From Tolypocladium sp. Sup5 PDA-1 (Eukaryota; Ascomycota; Sordariomycetes; Hypocreales; Ophiocordycipitaceae), in NCBI GenBank assembly GCA_000750105.3, contig JPHH03000021.1:372001-436000 (forward strand): a stretch of DNA of 64,000 nucleotides, read 5' to 3'. The translations under genes were made by a program, and so were the position numbers. Within the stretch, counting starts at the first letter, position 1; each line of letters begins with the position of its first letter. A model generated the notes under the pieces. It saw only the letters and a program-made list of their open reading frames with translations. It had not been told where the DNA came from and ran no database searches. This document shows positions 57,714 through 64,000 of the stretch, in pieces.

Positions 57714-60700
57714 CTACAAGGCTACAACCATGGCTGTTTCTCTCTCCACACCTCGGAGCGATCGACCGCACTCGGAGATGGTGGTGGCGTGTGTTGTGAG
57801 CTGGCAAGCCGGCACCAACAGCAGAGCACCCAACATGAGCCCGACTCTCATCAAGTTGGTGAGGGCCTTGTCGAACAGCATCGTGTACGAGTTCGGAACG
57901 CGTAGGCAACCACAGCACATGGCCTTTCGCTCATCTAAATTTAGCCTGTGTTTCCCGTCTCCCGCGGGCGCGAACGGCGGAAGCGTTATGGGTATCTATC
58001 GCAGGCGCTCGTTGTCAGTGGTCGTATTTGCACTCCGAGCACGGAGGAGGTACATGCGGACATGCCACACCGAGGACAGCCGGACAGGTAGAGGCACAGT
58101 GCATAATCCTCGCTGGGCACATTGCTGGCTTGCACCTGCGAGCCTGACGAGGCGGTGACGGCATCAACGGACAACACACAACCGTCCCAAGCCATGGCGG
58201 CCATGCATCATCCATGGATGGATCCAACGCTGCGGCAATATCACGCTGTACGAGCATCCGCCGCCGTGGTCCGGCGCTGGAAGAGGCTCGATGGAGGAAA
58301 GTCGGCCCCTGCACGTGACCCCGTAACCCCAGAACCTGTTCACCAAAGCGGAATTTTCCTTGCAGTCGACAAGCATCACCGCTTCTGCTTCGAGAGCTCT
58401 CCACAGTTTCCCTCCGCCTAGCGACCAACAAAAGTCGGTGAACAGCGGCGTGCATGACAGTGCCGTGCAGTGCAGCGCCGCGCAGCAGTCGTCGGTCGAG
58501 CACCGACGAGGCCTCGTTCTGGGCCATCTTGGCCGTGGCCCCTGGAGATGCGGGGAACTGCACTGTCATTGCTCTGTTATGCCCAGCCTCGCTTTTACGG
58601 CCTTACCCATATGTCTCGCCTACGAAGTACTCCGTACTCCCGGACAGACGACGAGACCAGCCTTGCACTTTTGGGCTCCGCTGGCTGCAGGGTGACCCAA
58701 CGGACAGCTCGAATGTGAATGGCAGGCAGCTGAGGAGGTCCTGGAGATGCAAGTTGCTGCTTGATCCCTCGATGCGCCGTCCGCAGGAAACCAGCGCCCT
58801 CTTCTGACCACACCAGACGGTCGAGGCAGGCCAACGTCGCAGCAGCCTGGTTGGATGACATGGCTGGAACCCGTCGGGCGCAACGTGTCACATCCCGCGA
58901 ATCGCGTGGTCCACGTCCGCCCGTCGCCCTGCTGAATGGCCGGAAATCTCACCGGCTCTTGCGCTGCTCACTGGACGGCGTCAGCTGGGCTGAATCGGCC
59001 AGTCAGAGACGCCTGGCTGCTGTACGAATACCAAGTACGCATGGATGGCAGACGCACCGTCTTGGGACGCAGGCATCATGAACAGGGAGGCTTGGACTTC
59101 CAGGGAATCTCCAGCTGCCACAACTGGCAACCTCCGCAACAATATCCTCTGTCTGCCGAGTATTCATCTCCGACAACGAGCTGCGTCACATCGCAGGGGA
59201 CGTCCTTGTGTCGGAAAAGGTCCACCTTTCGATGACGAAATCATATCCTCCTCGCAAGGCGACGAGAGACGGTCTACACGGTCCCTGAGACTGTCTGCCC
59301 ACGACAGTCATGAGTGACTACATTGCCCGCTCAGCCACGACTTGTTCTCTAATCTGCATTCCAATGGGACGTCATCGGCTCTTTGGCACGGTAACGGCGG
59401 CTGGAAGCCCAGCGCTGCAGAATACGTACGCGGTCATGGCAATATGAGAATGATAGCTCTCGGGGCACTCATTCGTCTTCCCGTATGCACCGGTTGATAA
59501 GCGTGCTCCCGTCCCCGGGGGATGGCGGCGTCGTGCTACCACCGTGCTGATGCTGTGCGACAATATTCTGGCTCGGGCAGTCGGTCACCCGCTCAGCCTG
59601 TCCAGCTGCCACTCTTATCAGTACGAAGTAGTCCGTACGTAGAAGTATTGACCACCACTTACATCGACTATTTCCCGGTAGTCCCGGGTCTGTTTGGCCG
59701 ACTGGCTGTGGCTCTGCCGGAGGCCACGGCGGCCGAGACACGGTTGTGCGAGAGGGAAAATCCATCCGTGGACGTCCTGGCCTTTCCAGTGAAAGTGCTG
59801 CAATTTAACTATCCCCCACAGGATATCTCTCTGCGGGCGAATGAAATCGCAGAACTGAGAACTCGACTTTCTATTTGACCTTGCGCGACGGGTACAGCCG
59901 CCACGGGCCGTCCGTCGGTATTGGCGCCTAGAACAACGTCGCACGTCACAGGCCGGTGACGCAAGAGTTGATGATGTCCTGTGGGTGACAGTGCGTTGTC
60001 ATAGCAGATCGTCGACAAGAGCCCTTCACACTCCATTGCTCGCCCACTCCCACTGCGACAGTCTGGGTTGCCCTAATTGCGGCGTCACAAACGTCTCCAT
60101 TCGAGCCTTGCGAAATTGTTCGAGAACCTAAAGCTGGTATAGGCCCGAATATTGATTTGTCGACCTGCAATCGTGGCTACTTTCTTTAAAACGAGTCGGA
60201 AGTTTGGTCGGTCCAATGCTGCCTCCTTCATTTCCACAGCTGCAACCCAAGGTTCTCTCGTCACAAGAAGTCTCTCGATCGACTATTGACGACGGCAGGG
60301 ACCCTTTTCACGAGCCAATTGGTTGAAAGCCATGGCTTCCTGCCGGGGATGATGGCTCTGCAACACCAGCCACGCAACCCGAGGCGACTGTGAAACGACG
60401 TTGTCTATGGGGTGGCTTCATGGGGAAGGCAATGTCGACATGATAGATCGTACGTCATCGAGGGGTCTGCAGCGAAACGCCCTATCAATACCGTTCTATT
60501 GGGGTTTTCGAAACTCGGTGTCGGTTCCATTGTGTCTCACGATATAGGAAAAGGTCATACCACGATGTCAACGATCTGCTCGACGGGCAGAGGGCGCGTT
60601 CGCATTCAGAGGAAAGCGCCGCGGCCTGGGTCCTGTTATGGATCATTCAGCAAAGAAAGCGGCACCAGACGAAGGCACCGGTGATGGCGATACATACTCG

Positions 60701-61803
60701 TGCGTCCAGAGGCCTGACCATCTCCTCACGTCGGGTTCGGACCAGGTCAGTCTATCTGCATGTTGTGGCAACAGCTTGGAGACTTTGAGAAACATGCGCT
60801 GACTGAGTGATCACAAGAGCCTCCGGATAACCTCCTGTCGTTTGCGCCGAGGCACATTCGGGGACGCGTCGGCCCAGAGGGAGGGTGTGCAACGACCAAC
60901 ACGGCAGACCATGCCATGACACATTGCTGAAGAACCAACAGCATATGCCTCCTTTCAGTCTACGATGCATATTCTGTCTGCGACAGAACTGGCCATTCTT
61001 AGCGACCCGACATCGAATGACGACAAAGATGGGCAAGCGGGAAGAATGTCTAGGGCGAATGTCGCCCGCAAAGCCTGCAACAACCCAGGCAGACAGACAG
61101 GCATTGGCCGTGATTTTCGCAAGCTGAGATGCTGTGAGCTGCGTACTAATTCTTCACGTGGAATAGGTTGCGAGGACGTTTGAGCGCCATGGCGCAGGAA
61201 CCATAGCGTCGGTTTTGGGTGCACATCCCGCATCACACCACGCCAGTATCCATCGGCCTCGTCGCCAGAGTCAGGCAGCAGGAGCCTTATTCTGGACCAC
61301 ACACCTCACAATCACCGCAGGTTAGAACTTCAGACGACACGAGCACGCGGACTGGCGCCTTTCTCGAGAGCGGTGCGGATACTCCATCAATTGGTCGACT
61401 CGTGGTCGACGCGTCGTGAATGGCAACACGGCACAGTCTCACCGACCTTGTTGGGTGCCATGGAGACTTGCGAGGCCATGCCATGACTACATGACTCCCT
61501 GTTTCTTTGCAGAACTATCCACATTGCGACCTGCAGCCCCCGACTTCACACCATCTCAGTATGAGAAACCCTGCAAGACCGGGGGATTTGGCGACGAAAG
61601 CGCTGCCTTACTCGCGCATCCGCAGCTCTGATGAGGCTAATAGACGCGTTTGCCTGCGGAGGGGTGCCCATAGTCTTGCGTGGCCCCATATGAGAGGATG
61701 AATATGCTGCAGAGGGAGGGTCACGGACGACGATGAGTGGTTTGCGTCAATGACCGCCCGCGTCTGACCAAGTGGAAAAGGCAAACGTCGCTAGAGCATG
61801 CAG

Positions 61804-61842
61804 CTTGGGCTTGGGCTTGGGCTTGGGCTCGGGCTTGGGCTT
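61804..61842. repeat. CTTGGG hexanucleotide microsatellite
   Basis: About six and a half tandem CTTGGG units with one CTCGGG variant. It differs from the usual fungal telomere unit and sits within ordinary sequence. Confidence 0.85.
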
Positions 61843-64000
61843 GGTGGATTTGAACGGTCGGTAGACTGCGCATGTCGAGGACACTTTCGAGTGGCATCAT
61901 CGTGTCCCTACAGATACATGTCAACCCTGGAGGAAGACTGCACTCCACCGGCGTCGAGCGCCGCGGATGTGTCGACGGGGATCCCGGCTGCATGGCAAAT
62001 TAGCAGCGCAGATTTTGCAAGGAGCACTTCATGTTGGTCATCGGCGAAGCACACGAGAACAGAAGGCCGTCCGTCCCGAGGGACTGGAAGCGGTGGAGAT
62101 GCGCGTGAGTTGGCAACCAACGTCACCAACAACAAAAACTTGAACCAAAACTTGAAAGGATCGTCTGCAAGACTCCAAACAGCCGCCAGAACCCAGTACC
62201 CCTCCTGCTCATGATGCAATTGTCAGCAGCAACTCGCCGTATGCCTTGCAGGAGCAGAGGTACCGCGTGTGAGAATTGATATGTGAGCCAACCACCACGG
62301 GCGACGCCATTCTGGAAGGTCGTCTGGGCGGAGCGGCGTGGCAGCTCGTTGGTCGAGGAGCGCGAGGAGGATTCAGTCAGCATGTGGGCGGCGCTTAGAC
62401 AGGGGTCTCCGGGGGGGGCAGTGCTCACTGCTCGTCCAACGGCGCGGTGCCAACAGGCTCACGTCCCAAACGAGGAAGCATCATCCATGGGCATCGCGAC
62501 GCCAGTTACGGCGTGGTCCGGTCAGACGAGTTGCAGCATCTCGACGGCAACGGGACTCCCCTCACCGTCCCCGCGGCGGGAAGCAAGAGAGCCAAGACGA
62601 GCGATCCGCTATCCCTTCAGCACGCGCGCGCTCGAGCCAGCCGGGCGCGCCACATCCAGTACTTTGATGCCACAGACGCCGACGTGGGATGCGGTGGGAG
62701 GCTGGGAGCGACGAGAGTCGCCTCTGCTCCACGTGCCGCGCGCAACGGACTAGCGGGCCGCGACGACACGGCCGCGAGTCTGATCGTGGGTAAACGCCAG
62801 CCACAGCCTGGGGGGTGGCCGAGAGTTGCGGCGCCACGGGGATGGACGGCGGGCGAGTGATGATTTGCCTCGGCCGTCTGGACGGAGGAGGGCCGTGGAG
62901 CCGCGCGCTCAACGAGGCAGCTGAGGCACAATGGCCGTCGTATGCGGGCGATTGCAGGGCCGCCGTTTTGAATAAGAGACTTGAGGTTAAAATAAGAAGC
63001 GTTAATTTTGAGAACAAGGGAAGAGACGGGGTTGGCTGGTGGGCGCTTCGAAGATGGGTTTGTGTCGTGGCAGGGGTCGAGCGCGAGTATAGGGTGGTGG
63101 TTGTTGGACGGCGAAAGAATAGATAAAGAGACGGGTTGCCGGCGCCTCGAAGGACACAAGAAGAGGACTTGCAACACGTCAGTCAGAGACCGACCAACAA
63201 GACAGACTCAAGCAGACTCGGCTTCTTCATCACGCTCACCACCGTTGAACGGTAACGCCACGCCCCGTCTTATACGCTTTGCCTTTTGGCTGCTTCACTC
63301 ACATCACATTCCTCCCAGCCGTCACGCACGACACCTTCTGGCTTCTTGGGTTCGGTCGGCGGTCCCTTTGGCAGAGTTGGCGCCCTCGCTCGCGGCCAGT
63401 TCCCGCCCGATACGCGGCCAATCAGCAGACGCATCCCGGGCGTTCTTCAACCGTCACCCGTCGCCCGTCGCCGCCGAATCACAGGAGTCGCGCGTCTCCC
63501 GCCCGCAACCCCCAGCACCAGCAGCTCGATCCCCTAGATCATAGGCCAGAGGCAGCGCAGCGCAGCGCAGCGCGAACGACGGCGGGAAGACGCCAGAGCC
63601 AGGCGGAGAGCATCCACTCGCGGCCGTCCGTCAAATCAACCACCTGCCGAAGTGCTCAGTTGCGTTATAGCACTGTCGAGAGGGCTATAGGACTTGAGTC
63701 AAAGCCTAGCCGCTGCAGCTCCAAGCCCAAACCAGCGGGCCATCCCCACACCCCTCCCCGGTGGATAGCCGCACCCCCGCTCCTCCTCCCAGGCTGCCCC
63801 CCTCCCCTGTCCATCATCAACCTCTTGGATCTCCTTCGTCACCCTCGGTCCTGAGCAGCACGGCGCTTGGTCGCTCTCGCAGACACGCGCTGGACGCCGC
63901 CCCTTGTCCCTTGTCCCTTGGGCGAACCCGGGGATCCCCTCGACACGCCTCAGCAGGGGGCCCGTTGGACGTCAGAACCAGTGCGTCGGCGCATATCCAA

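Larger units (their letters stand above)
54439..64000. other. 9.5 kb region with no supported gene
   Basis: From the hapB start to the window end I recognise no domain in any frame. Frames are short and switch often. Contents include GTACGGA-type motifs (57461-57480, 57697-57713, 58621-58640, 59621-59640), a GATTGACT tandem (56090-56114), a CTTGGG hexamer tract (61804-61842) and a GCAGC tandem (63552-63573). The last 700 bp are C/T-rich, like a fungal promoter or 5' UTR, perhaps of a plus-strand gene beyond the window. Confidence 0.5.

Noticed and set aside
61804..61842. CTTGGG repeat considered as an interstitial telomere
   Set aside because: The unit differs from TTAGGG, the tract is short and contains a variant unit, so it is an ordinary microsatellite.
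62562..63017. Minus-strand frame with a signal-peptide-like start (MFSKLTLLILTSSLLFK)
   Set aside because: The hydrophobic start comes from a short A+T-rich patch. The rest is Arg/Pro/Ser-rich, typical of random frames in G+C-rich DNA, with no homology or splice support.
1..64000. tRNA, rRNA or CRISPR features
   Set aside because: I scanned for tRNA B-box-like GGTTCGAAT strings and regularly spaced repeats. The few matches (for example near 28890 and 47573) lack a cloverleaf or a partner A box. No computed covariance search was possible.

Overview
The window is nuclear DNA of a filamentous ascomycete, most likely a sordariomycete. A hypocrealean origin is plausible, but I cannot prove it from sequence. 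The signs are short spliceosomal introns (about 50-130 bp, GT-AG, with fungal donors such as GTAAGT or GTACGT), G+C-rich coding exons, monocistronic genes on both strands, and a set of typical fungal orthologues. I see no bacterial operons, rRNA, tRNA, CRISPR or intact transposon.

Layout. 1-10.3 kb: three minus-strand genes, namely mitochondrial pyruvate carrier subunit MPC1, a secreted type-B carboxylesterase with a premature in-frame TAG, and a secreted copper radical oxidase (AA5 type) with five WSC domains. 10.3-15 kb holds no gene I can support. 15-26.4 kb: an NF-X1-type zinc-finger protein (FAP1), a Bem46-like membrane hydrolase and an LYAR-type zinc-finger protein, with a 3.9 kb divergent intergenic region between the last two. 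27-37 kb: PEX10, an ABHD12-like hydrolase, an EXS/Erd1 membrane protein, a disordered fungal protein of unknown function and a Nudix CoA-pyrophosphatase-type enzyme ending in a PTS1-like tripeptide. 37-41 kb: a Ctr copper transporter, 3-hydroxyanthranilate dioxygenase and a FAHD1-like hydrolase. 41.5-54.5 kb: cullin-3, Sm D1, the eRF1 methyltransferase Mtq2, a small Cys-rich protein with a CaaX end, the vacuolar TRP channel Yvc1, an APH-fold kinase-like protein and the CCAAT-binding subunit Hap2/HapB. 54.5-64 kb is a 9.5 kb stretch upstream of hapB with no gene I can support.

Most genes are housekeeping functions (peroxisome, ubiquitin, splicing, translation termination, NAD synthesis, metal and calcium transport) and do not form one pathway. 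I rebuilt the exon structures by joining frames at splice sites. Every multi-exon model gives a whole number of codons and matches the family as I remember it.

I did not find a convincing new multi-gene system. The best second-look items are the nonsense codon in the esterase, a 17-bp perfect hairpin just downstream of cullin-3, a dispersed GTACGGA/TCCGTAC dyad found only outside exons, a possible GC-AG intron in the 3-HAO gene, a possible prenylation signal on an uncharacterised Cys-rich protein, and the large empty region upstream of hapB.
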